A stretch of 64,000 nt of DNA from Lucinisca nassula. Its lineage: Eukaryota > Mollusca > Bivalvia > Lucinida > Lucinidae. How positions within the stretch are numbered: position 1 is the stretch's first letter; every line of letters starts with the position of its first letter. Both the position numbers and the translations under genes were made by a program. Of this stretch, positions 35,250 to 46,690 are shown piece by piece. The notes under the pieces are model-generated. The model saw only the letters and a program-made list of their open reading frames with translations. It ran no database searches and was not told where the DNA came from. The DNA is taken from the NCBI GenBank assembly GCA_963580285.1, contig OY757024.1, forward strand, positions 122,016,045-122,080,044, written 5' to 3'.

Positions 35250-35534
35250 ATCTGAATCAAACTCCATTTGATCTCCAGAATTAGCATCTTTCAGCTGAAA
35301 TGGGGTTATTTTTCAGTCGAAACAGATGTGGGGGTACTCGGTAGAAGTGCCTCAATCAGTTCCCAAAATCTGTTAGAAACATTAAGGTATGCATTTTCTC
35401 GGTATAAAGTGGTATTAACAGGGGTGTTCCTGATACGGGATGTTCTTGTAAGCTGGTTTACTGCTAAAAACCATAGAGGATGGACAAACATCAAACTTGC
35501 CTGGGCGTGGGTCAATATATGTTTGTTTGTTTGT

Positions 35535-35725
35535 TTGATTATGGTTTAACGTACCCGTCAACACTATAGAGGTAATTTTGAGAGGTTGCTTCCAGTTTTG
35601 TGGGGTCTTTTACCCGACAGTGAGATGAAACGACATCTCAAGCCCTGTCTCCCAGCACTTATGTGCGGTCTGCTTCACCTCTGCGTTGAAACATCGTACA
35701 GCCGAATCTATTTCTCGTAACCTCG
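35535..35725 (-). mobile_element. SINE-G, partial
   Basis: 'taacgtacccgtcaacacta' ... 'gttgcttcc' ... 'gacatctcaagccctgtc', minus strand relative to 40313-40605. Confidence 0.65.
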
Positions 35726-35907
35726 GGGGGCGCGAATGTATTTAGCATGAAATAAGAAAGCATCCGATAGAAATACATTTTAACGGCTTTGACAGCAATA
35801 TAAAACAAACGAGTATCCTTATGTTAGGAAATTGTGTCTGCCAAGGGTCAAAGTGTATATAAAATATGACCTGCTCGAAAAAAAAATAAAAATCGTACGA
35901 TATATAG

Positions 35908-36021
35908 AGATTATCATATGGCATTTTTCATAGCATACCCCATATCAGCCCGAGGGCCGAAGGCTGATATGGGTCGAGGGCAGATATGGGGTATGCTATG
36001 AAAAATACCATATCATAATCT
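35908..36021. repeat. Near-perfect hairpin, ~39-bp arms
   Basis: Arms 35908-35946 and 35983-36021 (inner part 'gcataccccatatc'/'gatatggggtatgc') differ at about two positions; 36-bp loop. Confidence 0.88.
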
Positions 36022-37040
36022 ATTTATCATACATTTCACTTTAAAAAAAAATGTTCAAAATAAATTGTATTAATTGCATCTGCCTAAATACCAAAGTTAC
36101 AATGAGAATCTCATTATCTAGAATTTTTCTGCTCGATAATATTATCCAGATCCAAAAGACTGTCAGCAATCCCCTGCATCGTTCTTTCGCCCATTTTCCT
36201 CTCGTATTCGAATCGCCGTGCCATGTTTTTTTGTTTTTTTTTTGCCAAACAGTTCGAACAGACGAAAATTTGCAAATTGCAAATGGCGTCCTGAACAACA
36301 AATGCGAAATGCCGCAAAAGGAAGAACGCCGCGTGTTCCGAATAGGGTGACGTCAGAGGTATGATAAATGGTTGTGATATGGATTTTTGGGGTATGATAA
36401 AGCCCATGCGATATGACAGCACGTGCAAAGCGTGATACGTGCATTGGTGTCACGTTCGTATCGCATATTCAAAAACTATGTATTTTATACTAAATGTATG
36501 ATAAAAGATTTTATCATATGAAGTCGCGTCTGGGGGTGTAATAACGCCATGTAATCATGATTTTCGATAATCCACTTGTGGATAAAATATGCAAATTGGC
36601 TAGATACGTCCCGTAACGTTACATGTACGACGTCCTTAACGACGTCGCGTTTACTAATGGCGGAATATTGATATTTTTGTAAACAATAGTGAATAAAATG
36701 CGTTAAAAATGTCATATGATAAATAGAATCTTGCATTCGTGCTCATCCCCGATAGCTCAGTTGGTAGAGTGTCCGCTCCGGGGAACGGGAGGCCTCGGGT
36801 TCGATCCCGGGCCGCGACATACCAAAGTCGTTAAAAATGGTACAAGCTGCTCCTCGCTTGGCACTCAGATTTACGGGGTAGAGCTAGGACTAGCCGACCC
36901 AGTGTCAGGATAATGTGACTGGGTTTGGTATCATGTAATGTGTCCGGGACATGATTCTTCAGTGAGGCAGCACTATAAAAGTGAGCATTGAGCTCCCTGT
37001 CGCAACCAGACACCGTCGTGAAATGACTGAAAAAATTGTT

Positions 37041-37142
37041 TACTTGTTTATTACACTTGATAAAGGCCAATAATGGCCGAAACGTTGTGTTAATTAATAA
37101 ATAAATAAAACCAATTTGAAGTTGTTCTCTGAAAAAATTTCA
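37041..37142 (+). mobile_element. 102-bp insertion in SINE-D
   Basis: Flanked by perfect 13-bp copies of tgaaaaaattgtt (37028-37040 and 37143-37155). Contains 'aaaggccaataatggccgaa' next to ac, hammerhead-like but lacking a complete core, then 'aataaataaataaaacc'. Probably a short retroposed 3' end. Confidence 0.85.
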
Positions 37143-37175
37143 TGAAAAAATTGTTGAAAGCGACGTTAAACCCGA

Positions 37176-37297
<122 letters not shown>

Positions 37298-38238
37298 TCG
37301 TGCTCACATATTATTGAATTTATTAAACGAGTTGAGGAAAAGGGATAAAATGCGAGGCTTATTTATGAAACTCGTTGAGGAAAAGGGATAAAATGCTCGG
37401 TAATGCCTCGCACTTTTTCCAGTTGCCTCAACTCGTTTAATAAATTCAATAATACATGGACACTCATGTAAGATCCTCTATGTCTTCCAAAACAAAGAAA
37501 TGAAAAACAAGACGCAACTGGTATAATAGTCAAAGTACGTTAAAATGACTGGCAATAGCCAATAATACATTAAAATGCCTCGGGCCAATATAGCAGACCT
37601 CGGATCTGTAACTGGGCCAGAACGAAATTACTTGGTTAATAACATTAAAATATTACGTTTCAGTGGGTTTTGGAAGGCACTACTGTGATCTCTTCCCTAC
37701 ATAACGCATGTATGGAAAATTCAGGAAAACCTAGCCTATCCTATAAGAATATTTCCTTTCACAATGAATTTCAATATTTTGTTTGGGATGTAGAATTTTT
37801 TATAAAGCTTAAACAGCAGGTATGTAAATGAAGTATATTTAAAAAAAAAAAAAAAACAAAACAAAAAAAAAAAACAAAAAAAAAAACAGATACCTAAGTT
37901 GAACAAAAACGTTGCAATTAAGCACCTAATTGCTGAATACATTAGATGTTTATTCCACAATTTTATCCCAATTATTCTATTTCATTTCAAAATAAATTCA
38001 AACAAAAGCGAACGTTGTAATTAACCAGTTTGGATTTCATTTAATTTTATATCAAAGAGGACAGGATATATTCAGAATAAGCCATATAATGACGCAGGTG
38101 ACAGACTTATCATAAACATTTAGAAAAACAGAACATTTCAAATAAAGGAAATTATAATTTCTTCTTAAAATTTGTTTCTTTCTCTTTGATACAAAAAAGA
38201 TACAAAATGAAGTTACATACGATTTCAAACTATTAAAG

Positions 38239-38649
38239 CGGAAAGGGAACCCGGGAAAGGACATGATTTTTTTTAATATGTTGTGCGGACAAGATACAAT
38301 CTTGTTCGGAAAACATTATCTTGTGCGTACAAGATGTTATCTTGTGCGGACAACATAATATCTTGTTCGCACACTGACATATTATCTTGTGCGCAGAAGA
38401 TATTAAGTTGTGTGAACAATATATTATGGTGTCCGCACAAGATAACATCTTGACCGCACAACATAGATCTTGTGCGGACAAGATAATATCTTGTGCGCAC
38501 AAGATATTATTTTGTGCGGACAACATTATATCTTGTTCGCACAACATATTATCTTGTGCGATCGAGATATTAAGTTGTGCAAACAACATATTATCTTATG
38601 CGCACGGACAACATAACAAAAAAAAAATCATGTCCATTCCCCGTTTCCG
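38239..38649. repeat. Foldback element filled with ~22-bp dyad repeats
   Basis: Outer arms 'aaggacatgatttttttt' and its complement at 38618-38640. Between them are about 14 units of 'atcttgtgcg(g/c)acaa' in alternating orientation, with near-palindromes such as cgcacaagataat/atcttgtgcg. The open frames across it are artefacts of the repeat. Confidence 0.85.
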
Positions 38650-38683
38650 TACCTTTCTCTTTAATACAAAAACGACACAGAAT

Positions 38684-39222
38684 CAACCCAGGGTCACCAT
38701 TTTAGCAATTTATGATGGGCCTACGTCCCAGATGCTATTTATCAAGTTTCGTGGAAATCTGCCCAGTGGTTCTGGAGAAGACTATTTTTGAAGGGTTTTT
38801 ACCATTGCTTGGCGGCCATTTTGGTCATGTGACCTGGACCCCATGAGCAAATTTTGGTTTCTCCCATCCCGTAGAGGCTCCAAATGAAAATTGACTTCAA
38901 TCGGCCCAACGGTTTCCGAGGAGAAGCAGTTCGAAAATTTTCACATTTTTCGCCTCGGCGAGGCTATACTAAATGGAATGAAATAGTTCGCAAGTTTATT
39001 GGTAAGATCTCATTGATATCTATCAGTATGCCAAAAATTGTTTAAATATTCCAAGCGGTTAAGTCACTATCACCAATTTTCACAAACGGGTTACGGACGG
39101 ACAGACAGACTGACAGACTGACAGAATGACCGATTGACCGAATGACAGAATGACACGGTGATTTTAGGGCACTCTTAGAAATCAACCGACTTCAGTCGGT
39201 TGTTTTTTCTTCGGGTCGTGCA
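38684..39222 (+). mobile_element. Element H, 5'-truncated copy
   Basis: About 540 bp closely matching 34731-35249, ending in hairpin accgacttcagtcggt and 'gggtcgtgca'. A gacagactgacagaatgac expansion at ~39100-39150 is extra here. Confidence 0.88.
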
Positions 39223-39277
39223 ATAAGTCAGTAGTAAGAAGTATTCCAGTTAGAAGTTGATGTAAGAACGCACTATT

Positions 39278-39543
39278 CCACAAACTATTTTTGGAGTATA
39301 AATAAGAACAATATCACACCCTTTCACACACCCTAGAACACAAAAATGAGAAGATATGAACAAACGGACTATGTCCACAAACTATGTTTGGAGTATAAAT
39401 AAGAAAAATATCACACCCATTCACACATTCTAGACTATGTTTGGAGTATAAATAAGAAAAAGATCTCACCCATTCACACACTGTAGACTATGTTTGGAGT
39501 ATAAATAAGACAAATATCACACCCTTTCACATCACAAATTCTA
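39278..39543. repeat. ~53-bp minisatellite, four copies
   Basis: 'gtttggagtataaataagaa' recurs at about 39287, 39385, 39439 and 39491, followed by 'atcacaccc'/'ttcacac' blocks. Confidence 0.85.
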
Positions 39544-39884
39544 GAACACAAAATGAGAAGATATAATGAAAGAATGCACGATGCCACACGGATGTATTTT
39601 CGTCGTGTGTCTGCTAATACTGATGCGTAATAGAACCTTGGGATGTGGGGCCGGTCGTCCGGGTAGAACAATTCCTTTTAACTATTCTTTAACATTTAAA
39701 GCATTGAAATTTCTCTTGTTATTGTTAGATATTTCCCTTTTTTGAGAATTAAAGAGATCACGATTTCTATTGGGGATTCTCGGAATGATCATTTCTTTTG
39801 TCAAACAGAGTTCATGAGTTGAGAAAATATCTTGAAGTTAGAGTTCTTGAGTTGAGAAAATATCTTGAAGTTAATGTAACTTTG

Positions 39885-40312
39885 TACAACCTACTTCATG
39901 ACTTTCCTTCTAACATAATGACTTCTATTTTTTTTCCGATCTTCAACTTCAATACCTCTTACTTCATACTTCATGACTTCTTATTTCTAACTTCATTACT
40001 TATTATTTCCAACTTCGTATTTCCGACCTGAAGTTCATGACTACTTCCTACTAACTTCATGGCTTCTTACTTCTAACTAATTATTTCCGACTTCAACTTC
40101 AAGACGACTTCTTACTTCTAACGTGATGAATTCTTACTTCAAACTCCATGAGTTTTACTTCGAATTCTTTTATCCGACTTCAACTTCAAAAGTGCTCACT
40201 TCTTACTTCATGACTTCTTACTTCTATTTTATTTCCGTTTTCATCTTCATGAATTCTTACTTCTTAATTCATTACTTTTTACTTCTTATTTTCGACTTTA
40301 ACATCATGCCTC
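39885..40312. repeat. Degenerate 'cttcatgacttcttacttct' repeat
   Basis: Low-complexity pyrimidine-rich run of the quoted unit and variants; more at 40660-40730. Long frames are spurious. Confidence 0.75.
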
Positions 40313-40605
40313 CTCGGCCCCCGCCCATCGGGGCTTGAAGAAATATATGGGCTGCACGCAGAGCTAAAGCCGACCCGCACACGAGTACTGGTAAACAGCT
40401 TAGAGAATCTAAGCCTGCACAGGTAAAGCGATGCGAGATGGCCCGGCCATGATTATAAACCGTATTAGTTTCATTGGGCGGCAGGGCTTTAGATGTCATT
40501 CCATCTTAATGTCGGGTAAAAGTCCCACAAAACTGGAAGTAACGTCTCCAAAATGACCTTTACAGTGTTGACAGGGACGTTAAACCTCAAATCAAACAAA
40601 ACAAA
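40313..40605 (+). mobile_element. SINE-G copy
   Basis: 'cccgcccatcggggcttgaa' to 'agggacgttaaacctcaaat' and an aaacaaaac tail. Confidence 0.8.
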
Positions 40606-40737
40606 AACAAAATGCCTCCTTTATCATACTCCTTACCACACGACGTCTTACTCCTAACTTCTTACTTTTGCATTCAACTTCATGTCTTCTTAGTTCTAAC
40701 GTCATGACTTTTTACTTCCAACTTCAGATTAATGTGG

Positions 40738-40856
40738 TGCTCGTTAAAACATTCTCAATAAGGCGTTTCTGCTCAACATATAGATTGTGATCACTCATAA
40801 AAAACGCCGCATCGAGTCTGTTCTTACAAGTACCCACAACCTATATTGTTGAGCAG
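40738..40856. repeat. Family J hairpin, double form
   Basis: 'tgctcgttaaaac' with 'gttcttacaagtaccc', enclosing a further pair ctgctcaacatatag/ctatattgttgagcag. Confidence 0.6.
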
Positions 40857-40944
40857 AATAAGGAAATTAAGGATCACCCCTGTACGCCAAAGTTCTTCTG
40901 TGTAAAAGAGGGGTTCAAGGGGGTCAGACTTACACTACATCATA

Positions 40945-41140
40945 GTGTAGATTATATTTACTTGTCCTTTGGGATCATTGATTCCATTGTGTAACTTTGA
41001 AAATATCTGAGGGTCACTGAAGAGGCCTAATTGGCCGAAACTAGCTAGTCTTGTCAAGAAAACTTGTACACTCCATATTTTTAGTTCTGTGGTGTATTCC
41101 TTGCTTCCAAAGGATAACCCTTATATAGAACATATTTGTA
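40945..41140 (+). mobile_element. Single hammerhead repeat unit
   Basis: Runs from 'tagattatatttacttgtcc' to 'tatatagaacat', the same 3' end as the units at 57994-58443; the 'ggcggccgtaaaa' start is missing. Confidence 0.8.
41011..41056 (+). ncRNA. Hammerhead motif, core intact, weak stem I
   Basis: gggtca, ctgaaga (position 7 is free in the consensus), ggcc/taatt/ggcc, gaaa, cta-gc-tag, gtc. The return strand ttgtca pairs poorly with gggtca, so folding is doubtful. Confidence 0.65.
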
Positions 41141-41179
41141 TAGGGTGTTTTTCGGATAAATATGTCAATCGCTCCTTAC

Positions 41180-41240
41180 CTGTCATTAGCACCAATACAA
41201 CAGTCAAAAGAAGAGCTGCGAGAACAAGACTTCGAGCCAT
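41180..41240 (-). CDS. Signal-peptide first exon of a small secreted protein
   Basis: On the minus strand an ATG in good context (caccATGG) opens a 20-residue signal peptide: a basic residue at position 3 and a Leu/Val/Ala core (SLVLAALLLTVVLVLM). It ends at a strong donor (ATGACAG/gtaagg) in phase 1. Such exons are typical of mollusc antimicrobial or other small secreted peptides. The next exon would lie leftward; the cysteine-rich exon at 28280-28356 begins in the matching phase but is 12.8 kb away, with many repeats between. Could also belong to another gene or be a relic. Confidence 0.5.
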
Positions 41241-41639
41241 GGTGAATTCCTAAAAATATATAAGTGTAGAAGGTAGGAGTAACTTCATCATCTGAATGAA
41301 GCTGTGACTGGGTCCACATATGTTTTAATGTGGTTATCGAGTAGGTTGCCCACACACTATATGTTTTTTTAAAACTCCGAGTTCTTTTTATTTTCTTCTT
41401 CTTCTTCTTCTTCTTCTGTGAGTGTTCAGTGCAAATGGTGTTACTTATACATTTGTCACATTTGCGAATTTTTTTCTGGGTATTACTTACTTCGATGCGT
41501 ATTGCAGTCATGAAACCTGTCAAAGTTTGCAGATCCATATTTTACGTATGTCGTCTGTGGGCCGATATGCTCGTCTTTATCCGAACAGTGTGGGAAATTT
41601 GTTACAAAACCTTATACAGATTTTTTATGAGAAAAATTT

Positions 41640-42094
41640 AATTTCTTATTTTCTCCTTGAAATATGAGGGCGTATTAGTTAAGAATCGGACATCAGTACG
41701 GGATCGCCTGTTTCTCGTAGCCGATTCAACAAAGGTTATTAATCTTTTGTGAATAGACGTAAAGGGTATCAAACGAAATGATACATGTATCAAATTTTAA
41801 ACATCTGGGCTAAAATGAATTCTTATTATGTTAAATCATAGCATTTTTATATGATTTTCTCTGTGAAAATGTCACACCGAATCCATTAGTGTTTAGAGCA
41901 ATGCTCTACGATAATTGGTTTAAGAAAACAGAAACGAATGAAGCTTTTCCAGAGAAAAAACAAATTTCGAGTAGTTATCATCAGTAGTAACTACGGCAAC
42001 AGAAGCAATTTTATGTATAGGAACTTTTTTGACCTGGCATATATAAAAGTTATTTTTTTGTATTGTGGGCAACGTCCAAGTTAATAGTTCAGGT
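41640..42094. other. No gene recognised
   Basis: AT-rich unique sequence. Confidence 0.3.
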
Positions 42095-42331
42095 GCCAGG
42101 TGTTCAAAGCATCGTTAGCTTAACGAGCTCGTTAGCAGTCATATTGTTAACTGTTCTAGCAAATAAAATATCGAAAATTTTGGCATTTTTGCTGAAAAAA
42201 TGTGAGCAGCTTTTGCATCCGCAAAAGCTGCTCACATTTTTCAGCAAAAATATGAGCATATTTGCCATATTTAATGATCAAAGTTTTAACGATACGTTAA
42301 CTATCGACGTCGTTAGTTTTGAACAACTGGC
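42095..42331. mobile_element. Foldback MITE with a 31-bp central hairpin
   Basis: Ends gccaggtgttcaaa and tttgaacaactggc. In the middle 42185-42216 pairs with 42221-42251 across a 4-base loop (atcc) with one bulge. The open frame across it is not a gene. Confidence 0.85.
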
Positions 42332-42354
42332 CCCAGATGTTTTGGAAATACCAG

Positions 42355-43260
42355 AGAAGAAGTAGAGGCAATGATAAGGAATAGAAACAATTAACCCACA
42401 ACTCCCATCAGAGACACCAAAGGGAAAGAAACACGAACATGAAGCAACAGACCCTAACAGAAAAACCAACAGCGGAAAGCAAAAAGGACAGTTACTTTCC
42501 CACAGAATGGCAAAACGGCTATCCAAAATTAAATAATATAAGCGACACAAACACCCAAAAATAAACCATTACAAAAATCAACCGCGACAGAACGCCTCAG
42601 CGGAAACGAATTCCACTGGGGGCTTAAATCGATTTTACGTGGCCACAATTCTCGCCCTTACATCCGTCGCGATTAAGACAAATAATTTGTTCAGTACGCA
42701 TGAAGGCTTCCTATCTCATCAGTTCAACATCTCCAATAATATTATAGACAGTCACTTCAGTCTGGTATTGTTGCTGTTAAAAGCAGTTTATTTACTTTTA
42801 TAATTACTTTTTTTCTGGTGCCGTGCGATCTTGTTTTACGCTTTCGATAGTCAAGAAGCGAGAAAATATCGAGGTCGGGCATTTTCGATATATTTCCCTC
42901 ATGATAAATGTTGTCATTAAAGCCCAATGGAAAAGGTGTCTGTAATAATTTAATCCATTTTAATTCAGTTTCATAAAATTGAATAATGTTCAACCTAACT
43001 GTTGAAATTTCATTTTAATAAAAAAAAATCCACTGGCTGTATACCAATATCTTTTATAAAATGTCCTGTTCGTCTGAAATGACGGTACAAGAAAGTGTCA
43101 GTTTTTTAGGCTTACTCATTCTACGATAGTGTTGGTTAAAACGTGATTTTAACACGCGACTGCTTTGCCCGACATACTCCGTGTTACAATTGGAAGCATA
43201 TCAGGTTATCACATATATCAAAACAGTAGACTTACATGTCAAATCGGACATGTTAACTTC
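42355..43260 (-). pseudogene. Internally deleted PLE: GIY-YIG region joined to 3' tail
   Basis: On the minus strand 43260-43085 reads VLIYVIT, an in-frame TGA, YASNCNTEYVGQSSRVLKSR and FNQHYRRM, resembling the GIY-YIG nuclease region of PLEs (a conserved IY...YVG with R). Broken frames continue to MPDLDIFSLLDYRKRKTRS (ATG near 42870), then at about 42745 jump straight to the E tail (42740-42355). The RT-coding middle, present after this region in the copy at 54633-57210, is deleted. TGA falls where related proteins have Cys. Non-autonomous relic. Confidence 0.7.
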
Positions 43261-43594
43261 AGAAAAAAAGTCTACCGTTTACAGACGAATAAACGGTAGA
43301 CGCAGTGCATAAATATGAACAACACCTGTACCTCTTAGCACTTGAAAATACTAAGATACATTCCACTACTTTTCAACGGATTGGTATATTTCCGGAGAAT
43401 CGGCGATTTGATTTGAGATAATCTAACTCTCAAATTATTTTTAAGTAAATTGGTACTACCAGCTCGACTTTAATTAACGGAAGCGGCAGAAAACAAATTT
43501 ATGGGCCTCACCAATACCGACGGCAACATAGCACGAAATTATTAATAGAGTAGGGAATCCGTACAGACGAGGCACAATGCAACCTAAGTTGAGA

Positions 43595-44060
43595 TCATAG
43601 GGGCTTGAATCATGAAATTTTTTTTTTTTTTTTTTTTTTTGGTACTATATTAGAGACAAGGGGGGAAACTTCGGCTCAAGTTTTTTTTTTGGGGGGGGGG
43701 GTTACCTCATTTGGCCCAGTGTATCTTTTTCGCAAAAGCACTTTTTGACCTCCTTATTATGAATTATACAAGTTAAATATGTCCACTTTGCAACAATACT
43801 CCGCCTCTGTCTGTCAATTGCAGGAAACATGTTTTTCTCGCAAGGATTAACTCAGCAAAGCAAAATTCGGCATAAACGTGTGACAAAAATTTTCAGGTTT
43901 TCATCAGTCACAAGCGAACTGGGGTTACGGAGGAAACTTTTTTCGCTTTCAACTGATGTCTTTCATTAAAATGAACCTCTCTTGACCAATTTGAATCCAA
44001 AATGATGTATTTGCAGCTCTAAATTTAGATTTTACTCCTTTTACATCGCTTTCTGCAACA
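43595..44060 (+). repeat. Repeat L, copy 1
   Basis: 'ggggcttgaatcatgaaa', poly(T), 'ggtactatattagagacaag', 'aaacatgtttttctcgca', 'cggcataaacgtgtgacaaa'; the reverse complement is at 49130-49640. 43261-43594 has nothing recognised. Confidence 0.8.
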
Positions 44061-44245
44061 GATCAAGAAAACAATCGTCGCGAAGCTTGGTTTTCCTGTT
44101 GATTCCGGGCTACTCTATCGATAAACTAACGACCGGAACGACCGGTGCTGTTTAATTTTAAACCGTTCGAAGAAGTGACAAATGAGCATTATCGCTATTT
44201 TTCTTCCATTTTCATTCAACTAAACCCCAAGAGGGGACACAGATG

Positions 44246-44525
44246 TTGTATACTGCATATACCCCAGTCTTGAAGGATGAAAGAGTACACAGTAATCATG
44301 TAATTACGGTAGGGTTCTTTAACCTGCACAGGGGATGGTTCTCCTGCACAGGGGGGGGGGGAATCCAGTTAACGTCCACATTCGAAGGTCGATGCACTGT
44401 ATGATATCCATACCCGCAAATGATGCCAATGGAACATGTTCTGACGCCGAAATTTTGTCACCGCTGCTGAGGATCGAACAAGGGACCTTTAGCATCTGAG
44501 GCAAATGGACTAATCACAGAGCTAG
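44246..44525 (-). mobile_element. SINE-A, diverged copy
   Basis: Same blocks as 45461-45745 ('cctgcacaggggatggttct'), with a damaged B box and a G run at 44350. Confidence 0.8.
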
Positions 44526-45104
44526 GTGGGTGGCTAAATTTAGGAAGGCAGGGATTAGCCGTATTTATCTCCTTACCGGACTCAGAAAAAGTGAAATGTA
44601 TTTTTGTTGAAATCGTGGACGTTTTGTGTGATTTGCAAAACAGTTTCACTCATGCTTGTGTAGACAGAAATAAAAAAAACAGCCAGCTTATTAAAAATGC
44701 CACCGATACGTAAATGTTCAAAATGATGCAGCATGGAAACAATTTGTTCCCTATTGCAACATATTCCTTTTTATGTTTTGAAGTTTTGAACCTGGGTCGC
44801 TAATGGCCAGTAAGTGACAATAAGCACTATTTAGGTTGGGCCAATTGGGTCCTTTGCCAACAGGATTTAAGGGGACAGAACCCCTACAGTGCAGCACACA
44901 CATGCTCTCTCATCCGCGAATTTCTGAAGTGTACGCTTCTATTTATGAATTCGGTCAAATCCATTGATGTAGGGATTTTGTTAAAAAATACATTGCTCAA
45001 TTCTTCTGCTCAGCAAGTTTGTATTAATCTGAATAGGCACAACAACTCATCACAAAACAGCAAACAAAAACAAATCATTATAAGCTAGAACATATCAACC
45101 TCGT
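44526..45104. other. No feature recognised
   Basis: No coding or repeat match seen. Confidence 0.3.
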
Positions 45105-45275
45105 TTTTTTTTTGTGGGGGGGGGGGGGGGTGAGAGGGTGCGAAGCGGGGATCATTTTACGGTCCTTTCGAGTTTATTTCACTCATATCGAGCCGAACGT
45201 TAATCACATGTGGTCTCGAAGACCGTAGTATCCGGTAAAAAAAACAAAAAACAAAAACACCTGGCCTTCCGTTGC
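45105..45275 (-). mobile_element. SINE-B, head missing
   Basis: 'ttttacggtcctttcgagtt', 'cactcatatcgagccga', 'ctggccttccgttgcat' match the SINE-B body at 6420-6540; the tRNA head is absent. Confidence 0.8.
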
Positions 45276-45460
45276 ATAACTCTTGAATGCCTTAAAATAA
45301 ATGACTGTTATGAAAGGTTTGATGGTGAAGTGCTTAGATCTGTTGAAAAAGTACTTGTATTAGCCTAGAGTGTATTGGAAAGTTAGTGAAAAATGTGGCC
45401 TTGTCAATATATCTATACATCTATCTTCTGATACTGCGTCGGTCACATTTGACCATTACC

Positions 45461-45745
45461 GCAGGTGTATATTACATACACTCCAGGTTTTGCAGCATGA
45501 AAGCCTACACAGTAATCATGTAATTACGGTAGGGATCTTTAACCTGCACAGGGGATGGTTCTCCCTGCACAGGGGGCCTCCAGTTAACGTCCCGATCCGA
45601 AGGACGGTGCACTTTATGACATTCATCCCTGCAAATGATGCCAATCGAGCGTGTTCGGACACCGAAATTTTATCGCCGCTGCCGGGATCGAACCCGTGAC
45701 CTCTAGCATCAGAGGCAAGTGCACTAACCACTGAGCTATCACGCT
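45461..45745 (-). mobile_element. SINE-A, uninterrupted copy
   Basis: 285 bp nearly identical to the two halves of the 6066-6662 copy, including the tRNA-like head ending 'actgagctatcacgct'. This shows what the nested copy looked like before insertion. Confidence 0.92.
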
Positions 45746-45936
45746 ATATAGGACATTTAAAAATGTTGGTGCTGTTGAGTAAAGCGGCATTCCAATCTTA
45801 GTGTTTCTTGACCAGGCTATTAAAAGGTTATAAAACGTTATTCATGTTCAATTCAGCCGAGCGTTAAATTTGTAGTGCTCGCTATTTTCAAATACTAACA
45901 GTTCAGGCAATTTTCCTGCTTAGATTTGTTTGTTTG

Positions 45937-46210
45937 ATTTGAGGTTTAACGTCCCCGTCAACACTGCAAAGGTCATTTTAGAGACGTTGCTTCCATTCTT
46001 GTAGGACTTTTACCCGACCTTAAGATGAAATAACATCTCAATCCCTGCCGCCCAATGAACCAATAGGGTTAATTAACATGGACGGGCCGACTCGCACCGC
46101 TTTGCCTGGACAGGCTTAGATCCTCTAAGCGGATTACAAGTACTCGTGTGCGGGTCGGTTTCAGCTCTGCGTGGAAGTATCTTTTCTTCATGCCCCGATG
46201 GGCGGGGGCC
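45937..46210 (-). mobile_element. SINE-G copy
   Basis: 'gaggtttaacgtccccgtca' to 'tgccccgatgggcggggg'. Confidence 0.82.
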
Positions 46211-46417
46211 GTTTCCTGCTTAGATAAGAACTGACTAATAGAATGTATGATGAGATTGCGGCCGAAACAAGGAATTTTCAAGCAAGTGTTCAGTTAAGTT
46301 AAGTATCATGTGGGGTTTTGTCGAACATGAGACTTTAATTCACTGTAAACGAGTCCGGAGCCACGACCGCAATATTAATTATTTTTCTCACCCAAACACT
46401 TTAAGGAATTTATTTGT

Positions 46418-46690
46418 TTAATTAGATGTTTAAAGTGCCCATCAACAGATCATTTTGGTGACGTTGAATCCATTTTGTGAGACTTTTACTCGTTATTGAG
46501 ATGAATTAACATCTCAAGCCCTGTCGCCGAATGAAGCCAAAAGGGTTTATAAGCATGAACGGTCTGACTCGCACCGCTGTGCCCGGGCAGGCATAGATTT
46601 TCAGTACTCGCGTGCGGTCGGTTTCAGCTCCGCTTGGAAGCGTCACGCAGCCCATCTATTTCTTTAAGCCCCGATGGGCGGGTCCGAAAA
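46418..46690 (-). mobile_element. SINE-G copy, more diverged
   Basis: 'gacgttgaatccattttgtg', 'aacatctcaagccctgtcgc', ending 'aagccccgatgggcggg'. It lies ~210 bp from the previous copy in the same orientation. Confidence 0.8.

Noticed and set aside
36746..36820. Possible tRNA gene (A and B boxes, cloverleaf-like)
   Set aside because: Continues into a SINE body with CA tail and target duplications; a SINE head, not a tRNA gene.
38233..38791. Open frames of 118 and 134 residues
   Set aside because: They translate the atcttgtgcg repeat in several frames; composition follows the repeat.
42063..42365. 100-residue open frame
   Set aside because: It spans both arms of a foldback element.
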